A stretch of DNA of 51,618 bases. Origin: Gammaproteobacteria bacterium (GTDB taxonomy: Bacteria > Pseudomonadota > Gammaproteobacteria > PS1 > Pseudothioglobaceae). The stretch spans positions 1 through 51,618 of the forward strand of contig JASLYC010000039.1 of assembly GCA_030739975.1 (NCBI GenBank). Reading direction: 5' to 3'. Positions within the stretch are counted from its first letter, which is position 1; every line of letters begins with the position of its first letter. The position numbers were made by a program, and so were the translations under genes. Below, one piece after another: positions 8,324 through 17,261 of the stretch. The notes beneath the pieces are model-generated. The model searched no databases. It had not been told where the DNA came from and worked only from the letters and a program-made list of their open reading frames with translations.

Positions 8324-8997
8324 GCTGCTTTAAGATGGCCACCTTCAAGAACTAATACCCTGTCCATTTTCGTTGCTATTTTTTCATCATGCGTGACGAT
8401 TATTAGAGAAGACCCATGCTGTTGATTGAGGTTTATCAATAATTCTAGCACCGATGATGCATTTTTTGCATCCAAGTTACCGGTTGGTTCATCAGCCAAT
8501 AGACAACTAGGGTTAGAAATTATTGCTCTTGCTATTGCTACACGTTGACGCTCACCTCCAGACAATTCAGATGGTAGATGATTTTCTCTATGCTCAAGTC
8601 CAATTGTTTTTGTAATTTGAGATGCTTTTTTGATGCAGGTTTCTTTGTTTATTCCCTGTATTAAGAGTGGCATAGCTATATTTTCAATTGCACTAAAGTC
8701 TTTTAATAGGTGGTGGAATTGGTAAACAAAACCAAGACTTTTGGCACGTAATTCTGTTATTTTTTCTTCATTTAGGGTTGCTAAATCATTATTACCAATA
8801 TAGACTTCTCCGCTACTAGGCTTATCAATGCCTCCAATCAAATTCAATAAAGTAGATTTGCCGCAGCCTGACTGACCTAAAATGGCGATTGATTCGCCTT
8901 GGGAAACTTCAAAATTTAGGTTGCTCAGTATAGGAGTCTCTCTATCGCCGTCATGATAGCTGTACCTTATATTTTTGCATTTTATTACATTATTCAT
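8320..8997 (-). CDS. lolD: lipoprotein-releasing ABC transporter ATPase LolD
   Basis: LolD powers release of outer-membrane lipoproteins from the inner membrane to the carrier LolA. The 225 residues carry Walker A GQSGCGKST (about 38-46), the Q-loop, the signature LSGGERQR (about 144-151) and Walker B CLLADEPTGNLD (about 164-175), followed by the switch His in VTHD. The start overlaps the end of the permease gene by 8 bases, as expected for a lolC-lolD operon. The MacB/FtsE/LolD subfamily is clear; the adjacent LolC/E permease makes LolD the best name. Confidence 0.93.
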   Translation of the reverse strand: MNNVIKCKNIRYSYHDGDRETPILSNLNFEVSQGESIAILGQSGCGKSTLLNLIGGIDKPSSGEVYIGNNDLATLNEEKITELRAKSLGFVYQFHHLLKDFSAIENIAMPLLIQGINKETCIKKASQITKTIGLEHRENHLPSELSGGERQRVAIARAIISNPSCLLADEPTGNLDAKNASSVLELLINLNQQHGSSLIIVTHDEKIATKMDRVLVLEGGHLKAA

Positions 8998-10225
8998 GGC
9001 TTAGTACTTTAGCAATATTTACTTTGCCTGCTCTAATAGCAGGATATATGGATGCAATGACAACAAGTACTATTGCCCCCAAAACAACCATGAGTATGTC
9101 GTTTATATGAACCTCAGATGGGAATCTATCGATATAAAAAACATCTTTAGGGAAGAACTGGAATCCTAGAACTGATTCTATGCTACTAACTACAGATTCA
9201 ATATTAAGGGCAAGAGCAACTCCCAAAACAACTCCTACCAGAATACCAACTAAACCTATACTTAACCCTTGATAGAAAAATATTTTAACAAGTCTTTTAG
9301 GGGTCATACCAATAGTCCTTAGGATTGCAATGTCAGATTTTTTATCTGTCACTACCATTATCATCATTGACACTATATTAAAAGCAGCTACTGCAATGAT
9401 TAGTGATAGCACTATAGCTATCATTTGTTTTTCAAGATTAAGTGCCTTAATAAAGTTAGATTTTTGCACTGTCCAATCTACGCCATAATAACGGTCAACA
9501 CCTAGACTAGAGACAATCTCACTAGTAATTCTTTTAGCGCTAAATAGGTCATCAAATTTCAAACGAATACCTGTAACTTTGTCATCCATTGAAAAAGTTT
9601 TTTGTGCCTGTTCAATATGTATAAGTGCTAGGCTATTGTCGTACTCATTAATTCCTGCTTCAAATATAGAGGATATAATAAATTGACTAATATTTGGCTG
9701 TAGGTAGCTATTGCCCGATGAATTTGCAGGGGTTAACAATGCTACATAGTCTCCTACACTTACACCTAGTCTAATGGCTAAACCTGAGCCTATTAACATT
9801 CCTGATTTACCCGCTATTAAATCATTATCATTAGAACTGTCTATGATTTTGGAGATGTTTTTTTCATATGAAGGAGATATGCCTCTGACAGTAACACCAA
9901 AAGATTTGTTATGAGTATTAAGTAATCCATATGCTTGTATATATGGAGAGGAGTCGATAACTTGAGGGTGTTTGTTAATTGAGCTTCGAACTTCCTCCCA
10001 GTCGTAAAGAATATCGCCAAATTCGGTTATATATGAATGAGAGATAGCACCTAGTATTCTTTCTCTTAGTTCCTTATGAAAGCCATTCATTACCGACAGA
10101 ACTGTTATAAGTGTCATAACCCCAAGCACAAGGCCAATCATAGAGACCCCTGATATGAAGGAAACAAAGCCTTTTTTTTGATTAGAGCGTAAATATTTTG
10201 TTGAAACTTGAAATTCAATACCCAT
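8990..10225 (-). CDS. lipoprotein-releasing ABC transporter permease, LolC/LolE family
   Basis: This is the membrane subunit of the Lol exporter, with 411 residues. A first membrane helix (about 20-45, with SGVSMIGLVLGVMTLI) is followed by a large periplasmic MacB-like domain (about 50-260) and three C-terminal FtsX helices. The latter begin after LEKQMIAIVLSLI and include the coupling segment AILRTIGMTPKRL. Only one permease gene lies next to lolD, whereas E. coli has both lolC and lolE. It may therefore act as a homodimer (LolF type), unless a second copy lies elsewhere. It is divergent from lpxK across 176 AT-rich bases that hold candidate -10 boxes. Confidence 0.9.
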   Translation of the reverse strand: MGIEFQVSTKYLRSNQKKGFVSFISGVSMIGLVLGVMTLITVLSVMNGFHKELRERILGAISHSYITEFGDILYDWEEVRSSINKHPQVIDSSPYIQAYGLLNTHNKSFGVTVRGISPSYEKNISKIIDSSNDNDLIAGKSGMLIGSGLAIRLGVSVGDYVALLTPANSSGNSYLQPNISQFIISSIFEAGINEYDNSLALIHIEQAQKTFSMDDKVTGIRLKFDDLFSAKRITSEIVSSLGVDRYYGVDWTVQKSNFIKALNLEKQMIAIVLSLIIAVAAFNIVSMMIMVVTDKKSDIAILRTIGMTPKRLVKIFFYQGLSIGLVGILVGVVLGVALALNIESVVSSIESVLGFQFFPKDVFYIDRFPSEVHINDILMVVLGAIVLVVIASIYPAIRAGKVNIAKVLSHE

Positions 10226-10401
10226 GATAATGATATTTTGTCATAATTAACACTTTAAAGGTCAATAAAAGAATGAATTGTATGTTTTATAATAGCTATA
10301 TATGGAATTAGTATTTATATAGATTTTTTATTTACTTTCAACTACTTTATTGGTTATTTTTAACAATTATTAAATTACTATCAATTGATTAATAATATAT
10401 T

Positions 10402-11349
10402 GTGAATCTAAATAAAAAAAGTTTATTAAGTTATATCTTGTTACCAGTTTCCGTAGTATATTACTTGCTGACTTCTTTCAGAAGGCTGCTATATCGTTTT
10501 AATTTTTTAACAATATACAATTTTGATATTCCTGTTATAGTTGTGGGCAATATTACAGTTGGAGGTAGCGGGAAAACACCTATAGTTATCGCACTAGTTG
10601 AACACTTCAAGGGTCGCGGTTTAAATATAGGCGTTGTTTCTCGAGGTTTTGGAGGGAAGCATGGAGTTGGTAGTTTGTATGTTAACCAAGAATCGAATGC
10701 TTCAGAGTCTGGAGATGAGCCGCTACTAATTGCAACTCAAACCAATGTACCGGTTGTAGTTAATACCAATAGAGTTCAAGCAGTAAAAGACTTAATAAAA
10801 GATTTTGATGTCGAATTAGTGATAAGTGATGACGGACTACAGCACTATTCAATGGGCCGTAAGATTGAAATAGTAGTTGTTGATGGAAAGTGGCGCTTTG
10901 GCAATGGCTTCTTTTTACCTTCAGGTCCTTTAAGGGAGCCATTATCTAGGCTCAATAGTGTAGATTTTGTTGTTAATAATGGGGCGATGCATCCTGGCGA
11001 GATATATTCTTCTTTAGTTCCAAAATTTTTTGTTAATGTTTTGACTTTAGAAAAAAAACCACTAGATTTTTTTCATAATCAGACATGCCATGCAGTTGCT
11101 GGAATTGGACATCCAGACAGATTTTTTGACACACTTGTTGATTTAAATATCGATGTATTGCCACATTCTTTTAAAGATCATTACTATTACTCGGAGAGTG
11201 ACTTTTTATTTAGCTCCAATCATCCCATTATTATGACTACTAAGGATTGTGTAAAATGTAGGGAATTTGCTAACGACAACATGTGGTATTTATTAACTGA
11301 AGTAGATATTAGCGAAGATTTTTTAAACAAACTCCAAGAGAAATTATGA
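10402..11349 (+). CDS. lpxK: tetraacyldisaccharide 4'-kinase LpxK
   Basis: LpxK phosphorylates the 4' position of the lipid A disaccharide at the inner membrane. The product has 315 residues with an N-terminal membrane-associated helix (about 8-30) and the family P-loop [12 protein letters not shown] (49-60). SRGFGG (about 79-84), GDEPLLIA (about 104-111) and ISDDGLQHY (about 139-147) are further LpxK signatures; the DDGLQH segment carries catalytic residues. It starts at GTG 10402. A TATAAT lies at 10288-10293 upstream. ycaR and kdsB follow with overlapping start and stop codons, giving an envelope operon like that of E. coli. Confidence 0.95.
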   Translation: MNLNKKSLLSYILLPVSVVYYLLTSFRRLLYRFNFLTIYNFDIPVIVVGNITVGGSGKTPIVIALVEHFKGRGLNIGVVSRGFGGKHGVGSLYVNQESNASESGDEPLLIATQTNVPVVVNTNRVQAVKDLIKDFDVELVISDDGLQHYSMGRKIEIVVVDGKWRFGNGFFLPSGPLREPLSRLNSVDFVVNNGAMHPGEIYSSLVPKFFVNVLTLEKKPLDFFHNQTCHAVAGIGHPDRFFDTLVDLNIDVLPHSFKDHYYYSESDFLFSSNHPIIMTTKDCVKCREFANDNMWYLLTEVDISEDFLNKLQEKL

Positions 11350-11516
11350 TCGATAAGGATCTATTAAAAATATTGGTATGCCCTAAGAGTAAAGCTCCAT
11401 TAAAGCAACTTGGGGATGAATTGGTTTGCGAAAAAAGTGGACTAGCATATCCTATACAAGATGGCATACCTGTGCTTTTAGAAGAGGAAGCACGGAAACT
11501 GCACAAGAAAAAATAA
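11346..11516 (+). CDS. Trm112/YcaR family small protein
   Basis: A 56-residue protein lies between lpxK and kdsB, the same place as ycaR in E. coli. It begins [15 protein letters not shown] and ends with the family core [17 protein letters not shown]. Its ATG overlaps the lpxK stop (ATGA) and its TAA overlaps the kdsB ATG (TAATG), so translation is coupled through all three genes. Cys12 and Cys28 are present. The second Cys of the CPxC pair found in E. coli is Ser15 here, so zinc binding may be lost. The precise function of bacterial members in this operon is not established. Confidence 0.93.
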   Translation: MIDKDLLKILVCPKSKAPLKQLGDELVCEKSGLAYPIQDGIPVLLEEEARKLHKKK

Positions 11517-12253
11517 TGGATTTTTCTGTTGTAATACCTGCACGATATGGCTCAAGCCGTTTGAGAGCTAAATTATTGTGTGACATACACTCTAAGCCAC
11601 TTATCCAACACACCTATGAAAACGCATTAAAGAGTAATGCCTCTAGAGTCATAATAGCTACAGATGATGATCGTATTTTTTCAGTAGCTAAAAAATTTGG
11701 TGCAGAAGCTTGCATGACAAAAGAATCACACACCTCAGGAACATCAAGAATAGCAGAAGTTCTGGAAATATACAGTATAGAGAATGACCATGTTGTTGTA
11801 AACTTGCAGGGTGACGAGCCTATGATAAGCCCAGAAGTAATCAATCAGGTTGCGGATAATTTGATAAAAAGTGATATGCAAATAGCAACTCTTTGTGAAA
11901 ATTTAAAGAGTAAGGGTCAATATCTAGACCCTAATTGCGTTAAAGTATTGTTTAATAAATTTAGTAAAGCGCTATACTTCTCAAGGTCTCCAATTCCCAA
12001 TTTTAGAGATGATGGTGATTTTAATGTTGACCTGTGTTATAAGCATATAGGGATTTATGCCTATAAAGCAAAATTTATAAAAGAATATTTAACAATGCAA
12101 AGTTCACCATTAGAGCAATCCGAAAAGTTAGAACAATTGACAATTCTTGATGAGGGTTACGATATTCATGTTTCTGTTGCATGTGCACCAACCGGCATTG
12201 GTGTAGACACTCAAGAAGACCTAGACAATGTTATAAAAGCGCTAGCAAAGTGA
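11516..12253 (+). CDS. kdsB: 3-deoxy-manno-octulosonate cytidylyltransferase KdsB
   Basis: KdsB activates Kdo with CTP to form CMP-Kdo for the inner core of lipopolysaccharide. The 245-residue protein begins FSVVIPARYGSSRLRAK, the nucleotide-binding loop. It then has VIIATDDDRI, VVNLQGDEPMI with the metal-binding Asp, YFSRSPIP and the HIGIYAY motif. The true start is ATG 11516, overlapping the ycaR stop; upstream in-frame codons are ycaR sequence in another frame. The substitution of RAK for the usual PGK in the first loop is a minor oddity. kdsA lies about 9 kb away in this window. Confidence 0.96.
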   Translation: MDFSVVIPARYGSSRLRAKLLCDIHSKPLIQHTYENALKSNASRVIIATDDDRIFSVAKKFGAEACMTKESHTSGTSRIAEVLEIYSIENDHVVVNLQGDEPMISPEVINQVADNLIKSDMQIATLCENLKSKGQYLDPNCVKVLFNKFSKALYFSRSPIPNFRDDGDFNVDLCYKHIGIYAYKAKFIKEYLTMQSSPLEQSEKLEQLTILDEGYDIHVSVACAPTGIGVDTQEDLDNVIKALAK

Positions 12254-12402
12254 TTTTTTCTAGTTGACAAAGGTTAAATATAATTCACTTTTGTAATGCG
12301 TAAATTTGATAGCTAGATAAATTAAACCCAACAATAATGCAAGGTATTTTCTAATATATTTCCTATAAAATGCCCATTTAAATTCAAATCAAAGGATTAC
12401 TA

Positions 12403-12771
12403 ATGAAAATATTATTAAAAGCACTCAGGCAGGGGTTAGGTAGAGTTGTAATATTCATTGATTGGATATTTTCTCCCAGGAGAGTAAAGAGAAATGAGTC
12501 TTATCAAACTGAGATTAACGAGCAAACGCAGTTTATAAAGTTATACCAATTTTATGCATGCCCTTTTTGTGTAAAAGCTAGAAGAGCAATAAAAAGACTT
12601 AGCTTGAAAATTGAAGAGCGTGATGCCCAAGAAGGGAAGTATCGCGAAGAACTTTTGAACGAAGGCGGGAAAATAAAGGTGCCATGCTTAAAGATTATTG
12701 ACGGACAAAAAACTACCTGGATGTATGAATCTTCGAATATTATTAAATATTTAAATAATCGTTTCAGCTGA
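12403..12771 (+). CDS. membrane-anchored glutaredoxin-like protein
   Basis: The product has 122 residues. A hydrophobic N-terminal segment (about 8-25) probably anchors it to the inner membrane, with a basic stretch SPRRVKR after it. A glutaredoxin/GST N-terminal domain follows, with the redox pair Cys53-Pro-Phe-Cys56, KVPCL with the cis-proline (about 89-93) and the C-terminal YESSNIIKYL helix. This build matches a group of GST-N-domain proteins in gammaproteobacteria. The substrate is unknown. It is followed after 14 bases by the small HExxH gene. Confidence 0.85.
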   Translation: MKILLKALRQGLGRVVIFIDWIFSPRRVKRNESYQTEINEQTQFIKLYQFYACPFCVKARRAIKRLSLKIEERDAQEGKYREELLNEGGKIKVPCLKIIDGQKTTWMYESSNIIKYLNNRFS

Positions 12772-12785
12772 ATTCTTATATTGAC

Positions 12786-13124
12786 ATGATCTATGTAGAA
12801 GGCGGCACCAAAACACAACAAAAACTTGCAAAAGACTTATATTACTTTTGCTCAACAGAGTTAGATATAAAGAAAAAGGTGGATATTGATTTAAGGATTC
12901 TAGACCTTGAAAAAGCACAAGCATGGACAGACCATGAGGGCAAAGGTAAATTCTATTTAGATATAGAGCAAGACCTAGATGAAGATCAATTTATCACAGC
13001 TTTTTGTCATGAAATGATTCATGTTATTCAGCACCTTCGTACAAAACAGGTAAGTGAAAATGAGGCATATAAGTTTGAAAAAATATTGTTTGATAAATTT
13101 AAGCAAAACAGAGTAAATGGATAA
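12786..13124 (+). CDS. small HExxH metallopeptidase-like protein
   Basis: This 112-residue protein has no signal peptide or membrane helix. The zinc motif H75-E-M-I-H79 sits in a helix (ITAFCHEMIHVIQHL). A Glu about 12-14 residues later in SENEAYKFE (E91 or E93) is a good third ligand. The overall pattern recalls minimal zincins such as SprT or ImmA/M78 proteins, but it is shorter than either. It lies 14 bases after the glutaredoxin gene, and its end overlaps the LysE start by 8 bases. I do not recognise a named family. Peptidase activity is inferred from the motif alone. Confidence 0.75.
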   Translation: MIYVEGGTKTQQKLAKDLYYFCSTELDIKKKVDIDLRILDLEKAQAWTDHEGKGKFYLDIEQDLDEDQFITAFCHEMIHVIQHLRTKQVSENEAYKFEKILFDKFKQNRVNG

Positions 13125-13704
13125 CTTGATTCCTGCCTTAATCTTTTTCTTTGTAATGGCAATTACTCCAGGCCCTAATAATTTTATGATTATGTTTTCA
13201 GGCATTAATTATGGCTTTCGAAAAAGTCTGCCACACTTATTTGGCATAATCTTGGGCTTTCCAATATTGATTGTTGGTATAGGGCTTGGATTAGATGTTG
13301 TTTTTAATCAGTTACCTTGGTTACAGGAATTAATTAAGTATGTGGGGGTAGCTGTGCTTATTTATTTGTCCTATAGAATTGCAACGACTAGTAATGAATC
13401 TAAAGCACACAGCAAATCAAAGCCGTTAACATTCCTTCAGGTAGTATTATTTCAATGGGTTAACCCAAAGGCTATAGTAATGACCATTACTGGTATAAGT
13501 GTGTATATAAACAGTGGAGATGTCAAGTCCCAAGTGCTGACATTGGCTGCAAGCAATATTCTAGTAACCGTTCCTAGTGCAAGTGTTTGGCTGTTTTTAG
13601 GTCTATGGCTCCAAAAATTATTAACAAATGATGCCCATATTAAGTTATTTAATAAGGTAATGGCGTTGCTATTAATATGCTCTATAGTGCCAATATTTAT
13701 TTAG
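13117..13704 (+). CDS. LysE/RhtB family amino-acid exporter
   Basis: A 195-residue inner-membrane exporter with about six predicted helices. The N-terminal MAITPGPNN motif is diagnostic of the LysE/RhtB family, and the FQWVNPKA segment (about 112-119) is also typical. Substrates of such proteins are amino acids or derivatives such as homoserine or lysine; the actual one cannot be read from sequence. The start ATG lies inside the end of the HExxH gene. Its stop overlaps the purK stop by 8 bases on the opposite strand. Confidence 0.9.
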   Translation: MDNLIPALIFFFVMAITPGPNNFMIMFSGINYGFRKSLPHLFGIILGFPILIVGIGLGLDVVFNQLPWLQELIKYVGVAVLIYLSYRIATTSNESKAHSKSKPLTFLQVVLFQWVNPKAIVMTITGISVYINSGDVKSQVLTLAASNILVTVPSASVWLFLGLWLQKLLTNDAHIKLFNKVMALLLICSIVPIFI

Positions 13705-14788
13705 GCAAATATTGCTTTAATTGAGATAATCTTTTTTGTAGCTCATCTACAGACCCTGCATTAACATTTATATGGCCTATTTTCCTGTCTTTCCTTTCCT
13801 TTTTGTTGTATAAGTGTAGATGAGTGTTTGGCATTTTAAGGACCGAGTTTGTATCACCGGTTTTGCCAATTATATTAACCATAGCACAACAATTGTGAAT
13901 TGGAGTTGTGTCTCCTAGAGGCATGCCAGTTATTGCCCTGATATGGTTTTCAAATTGGGATGTTGTTGCTCCATCTATAGTCCAATGACCAGAGTTATGA
14001 ACTCTTGGCGCTATTTCATTTACTAGTAATCCTTTATCTGTCTCAAAAAATTCAATAGTCAAAACCCCTACATGGTCGAGCTCATCTAATATTTTCCGCA
14101 TATATTTCTCTGCAATATCTTGAATATTATGGTCTATTCTATTAGCTGGTGCTATTGTCTTTCTTAAGATTCCATTGTGGTGAATATTTTCAACTAGTGG
14201 GTAGTATTTATGGTCGTTATCAATTCCCCTGACAGCAATCAATGAAAGTTCTCGTTTAAAGCTTACAAAGCCTTCTAATATTGACTCAACTCCATTCATA
14301 CTATCCCAAGCCTTATCAATCTGACTATCACTATGAATGACAAACTGACCCTTCCCATCATAACCATTAGTTGCAGTTTTTAATATAGCTGGAAACCCTA
14401 TATTATTAAGTGCCAGCCTAAGGTCATTTAATGAATTAACTTTCTGGTTAGGAGCGCATGGAATGTTTAAGCTATCAAATAACTTTTTTTCACGGCAACG
14501 ATGTTGCGAGATGAAGAGAGATTTTTCACTCGGAAATACCTTAACATTTTTGCTAATATTTCTGATAATTTCTACATCAGTGTTTTCACTCTCATAAGTA
14601 ACTACATCAGCAAAATTCATTATTGATTCGGCACTATTTTGGCATTCGTTTTCATTAAAAACTAAACCAAGCATTGAGGATGGCTCGTTATTGCTTTTGG
14701 TTGTAAATCCAAACTGATGATTTAATGGGTAGCCACTAAGGGCAAGCATTCTGCCGAGTTGTCCAGCACCTATAACACCTATCTTCAT
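13697..14788 (-). CDS. purK: 5-(carboxyamino)imidazole ribonucleotide synthase PurK
   Basis: PurK carboxylates AIR with ATP and bicarbonate to N5-CAIR in purine synthesis. The 363 residues form an ATP-grasp enzyme: GVIGAGQLGRML (3-14), the central KTATNGYDGKGQ loop (about 137-148), LIAVRG, and the metal-binding VEFFETDKG... NEIAPRVHNSGHWT region. It begins directly after purE (start at 14788, purE stop at 14789), so the pair is one operon in the usual purE-purK order. The length is typical of the family. Confidence 0.96.
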   Translation of the reverse strand: MKIGVIGAGQLGRMLALSGYPLNHQFGFTTKSNNEPSSMLGLVFNENECQNSAESIMNFADVVTYESENTDVEIIRNISKNVKVFPSEKSLFISQHRCREKKLFDSLNIPCAPNQKVNSLNDLRLALNNIGFPAILKTATNGYDGKGQFVIHSDSQIDKAWDSMNGVESILEGFVSFKRELSLIAVRGIDNDHKYYPLVENIHHNGILRKTIAPANRIDHNIQDIAEKYMRKILDELDHVGVLTIEFFETDKGLLVNEIAPRVHNSGHWTIDGATTSQFENHIRAITGMPLGDTTPIHNCCAMVNIIGKTGDTNSVLKMPNTHLHLYNKKERKDRKIGHINVNAGSVDELQKRLSQLKQYLPK

Positions 14789-15277
14789 TTAATTAACAGG
14801 GTCTGGATTGTCTAGCACTTCTTGAGTTTGATTTGCTCTAAATATAGCAACTTTTTCTCTAACTTCTTCATTTTCATTGGCAACAATTTGTGCTGCCAAA
14901 ATTCCGGCATTTTTTGCTCCAGCATCGCCAATAGCAAGAGTTCCTACAGGAATTCCTGCCGGCATTTGCACAATTGAAAGTAGAGAGTCTTTTCCACTTA
15001 AGGCTTTAGATTGAATAGGAATACCAAGAACAGGAACAATAGTCTTGGCGGCGACCATGCCAGGCAAATGTGCTGCACCTCCAGCCCCAGCAATTATAAC
15101 CTTTAAGCCCCTTGCCGATGCATTGGATGCATAATCAAACATAAGGTCTGGAGTTCTATGGGCCGAAACTACTTTGACTTCATGTGGGACACCGAACTCT
15201 TCAAGAATTTTTACTGCATTTTTCATGGTAGGCCAGTCAGATTTTGATCCCATGATAACACCAACTAATGGCGACAT
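14789..15277 (-). CDS. purE: N5-carboxyaminoimidazole ribonucleotide mutase PurE
   Basis: PurE converts N5-CAIR to CAIR, the step after PurK. The 162-residue product carries [12 protein letters not shown] (8-19), the catalytic His in SAHRTPDLM (about 39-47), [14 protein letters not shown] (about 62-75) and [10 protein letters not shown]. It is a class I PurE, consistent with an adjacent purK. It is the first gene of the purEK pair, with about 50 bases separating it from bioH upstream on the same strand. Confidence 0.96.
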   Translation of the reverse strand: MSPLVGVIMGSKSDWPTMKNAVKILEEFGVPHEVKVVSAHRTPDLMFDYASNASARGLKVIIAGAGGAAHLPGMVAAKTIVPVLGIPIQSKALSGKDSLLSIVQMPAGIPVGTLAIGDAGAKNAGILAAQIVANENEEVREKVAIFRANQTQEVLDNPDPVN

Positions 15278-15327
15278 AACTACTCTCTGGTAAATGTATT
15301 AACGAATAATTATACTTATAAATTGCC

Positions 15328-16032
15328 TTATAAGGATAGTTTGAAGTCAGAGTGCAGAAATGGCAAATGACCGGTATTTATTATAGTTACTGGTATTCCT
15401 TGGCATTCATACCAGTAACTTAATTTTTTAGGAACGAGAACGTCATTTTTCCCTAATATTGCCTGAATAGGAATTGACAGATCTTTAAGTTCATTACTAA
15501 CGTCTGTCGAATAAAGTATTTCCAAACCTTGTTCTAGTGATGATGGGCTTGCTGGGTATTCATCAATTAGATTGCTTAGTTCTCTAAGTCGACTCTTTTG
15601 AGTAGTTTGAAGGCTAATAAATCGCTTAAGCCCTTTTGATATATCAGCTTGTATAGATTCAGAAAAATTCTTAAAATTATTTATATCTATGCCATATTCC
15701 CAGTTAAAACTTTTTATAAAGTTAGGGGTAGATGCCACAAGAATTAGATTTGATATCTTTGACTTGGAAGCAATATTTATGGCAATGAGGCCTCCTAATG
15801 ACCAGCCAAGTAGTATCGGATTTTCTGGCAGTATGTTTATAATTTCATTGCACCATTCATCAATCCCCCCATCAACATTATCGCTCCTCCCATGACCTGG
15901 AAGGTCAATTAGGGTTATCTGGTATTGATTTTTATATTTATCAATTACTCTACTAAAAAGCGCCGAACTAAATCCCCAGCCATGCAACATAACAAGATTA
16001 GGGCCTGTTCCAATAGTCTCGCTATATAACAT
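15328..16032 (-). CDS. bioH: pimeloyl-ACP methyl ester esterase BioH
   Basis: BioH removes the methyl group from pimeloyl-ACP methyl ester, ending the fatty-acid-derived stage of biotin synthesis. This alpha/beta hydrolase of 234 residues has LHGWGF (16-21), DLPGHGRS (43-50), the nucleophile elbow GWSLGG with Ser78, the Asp in ILGKND and the His in NTGHLPF. ATG 16032 is chosen over a TTG at 16047. It overlaps the end of bioF by 11 bases, supporting one operon. BioH-like hydrolases are diverse, but the bioF neighbour makes this call strong. Confidence 0.92.
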   Translation of the reverse strand: MLYSETIGTGPNLVMLHGWGFSSALFSRVIDKYKNQYQITLIDLPGHGRSDNVDGGIDEWCNEIINILPENPILLGWSLGGLIAINIASKSKISNLILVASTPNFIKSFNWEYGIDINNFKNFSESIQADISKGLKRFISLQTTQKSRLRELSNLIDEYPASPSSLEQGLEILYSTDVSNELKDLSIPIQAILGKNDVLVPKKLSYWYECQGIPVTIINTGHLPFLHSDFKLSL

Positions 16033-17128
16033 CTTTTGTCGATACAAGTAGTTGCTCTATTTCATTTTTTGAATGCTCGGCACAAATAGTTATTCTCAAT
16101 CTAGCTGTGTTATTAGGTACTGTAGGTGGTCTAATAGCGCTAACATAAAAGCCCTTATTAAAAAGTTTTTTTGAAGCAACTATAGCTCTTTCATTGCTGC
16201 CAATAATTATTGGTTGTATTGCACTTAAAGATTTAGATATTGGTAAATTTAACTCTAAAGATAGATCTTTAAAGAAAGCTATATTTGATAGTAATTTGGC
16301 CTTTTGTTCGCCTATTTTAATTAGCTCAATGCTTTTCATTATAGCAACACATATTGCTGGAGAAATAGCTGTTGTATATACATATGGCCTTGATTTTTGT
16401 ATTAAATATTCAATAAAATCTTCTTTGCCAGATACAAATGCACCCATAGCTCCAGCAGCCTTTCCTAGGGTGGCCATATATATTGAATTTACAGGTATAT
16501 TTGGCTCAATAATGCCAAAGCCGTGAGCATCATCTTGCATCATAATGGCATTATTGCCTTGTGCTAATTTTTCAATAGAACTTATATCGGCTTGATCTCC
16601 ATCCATACTGAATATATTGTCAGTAACAATTAACCCTTGCCCAGATTGTTTAGATATTTTTCTCTCAAGTGACTCAATATTATTGTGTATATACCTTTGT
16701 AAGGGCAATCCTATTAAATGGTTAGCGTCAATCAAAGAAGCGTGGTTCAGCTTATCTTGAAGTATCCAATCTAGGTCATCTCTAAGTGCTGAAAATATAC
16801 CAATGTTTGCTGTATAGCCTGTAGAAAATAATAACACCTTTTCTTGGCCAGTATATTCAGCTAAAGAGTTTTCAAGCTCATTATGAGCAACAGAGTGTCC
16901 ACTTACCAAGTGCGATGCACCTGAGCCAACGCCATATTTATTAACACCTATTTTATACGCCTCTTTTACAAGCTTATGATCAGCCAAAGAAAGGTAATCG
17001 TTAGAGCAAAAGTTAATTAATGACTTTCCATTAATAATAATATGATTACCTGATCTAGTCTCTATAACTTTTCTGGACCTATATAGGTGATTTTGCTTTA
17101 AATTATTAAGCGGTTTAAAAAAATCCAT
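16022..17128 (-). CDS. bioF: 8-amino-7-oxononanoate synthase BioF
   Basis: BioF condenses pimeloyl-ACP with L-alanine, releasing CO2, in biotin synthesis. It is a PLP fold type I enzyme of 368 residues. Key segments are INFCSNDYLSL, GVGSGASHLVSGH, QDDAHGFG with the PLP-binding Asp and His, and ATLGKAAGAMGAF with the PLP lysine. ATG 17128 is preferred over a GTG two codons upstream. bioH follows with overlap; bioA, bioB, bioC and bioD are not in this window. It is divergent from the SMR transporter gene. Confidence 0.95.
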   Translation of the reverse strand: MDFFKPLNNLKQNHLYRSRKVIETRSGNHIIINGKSLINFCSNDYLSLADHKLVKEAYKIGVNKYGVGSGASHLVSGHSVAHNELENSLAEYTGQEKVLLFSTGYTANIGIFSALRDDLDWILQDKLNHASLIDANHLIGLPLQRYIHNNIESLERKISKQSGQGLIVTDNIFSMDGDQADISSIEKLAQGNNAIMMQDDAHGFGIIEPNIPVNSIYMATLGKAAGAMGAFVSGKEDFIEYLIQKSRPYVYTTAISPAICVAIMKSIELIKIGEQKAKLLSNIAFFKDLSLELNLPISKSLSAIQPIIIGSNERAIVASKKLFNKGFYVSAIRPPTVPNNTARLRITICAEHSKNEIEQLLVSTKDVI

Positions 17129-17223
17129 AGCCACTATTTTAATGCTTGTTATGTATTTGTTAGACTAAATGCAATAGTTTTGAGTATTATAATTTTGCAT
17201 AATAAATATTTATGTAATAGTGC

Positions 17224-17232
17224 TGGTATGAT
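17224..17232 (+). promoter_or_regulatory. extended -10 promoter for the SMR-bdhA pair
   Basis: TGGTATGAT fits the extended -10 form TGnTATxAT and lies about 30 bases before the SMR start at 17262, which also has a GGAG ribosome site. No good -35 is visible, which is normal for extended -10 promoters. On the opposite strand a TATAAT (17191-17186) could serve bioF. Confidence 0.4.
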
Positions 17233-17261
17233 GTAATTCAAGCGTATTTATTGGAGCGGCG

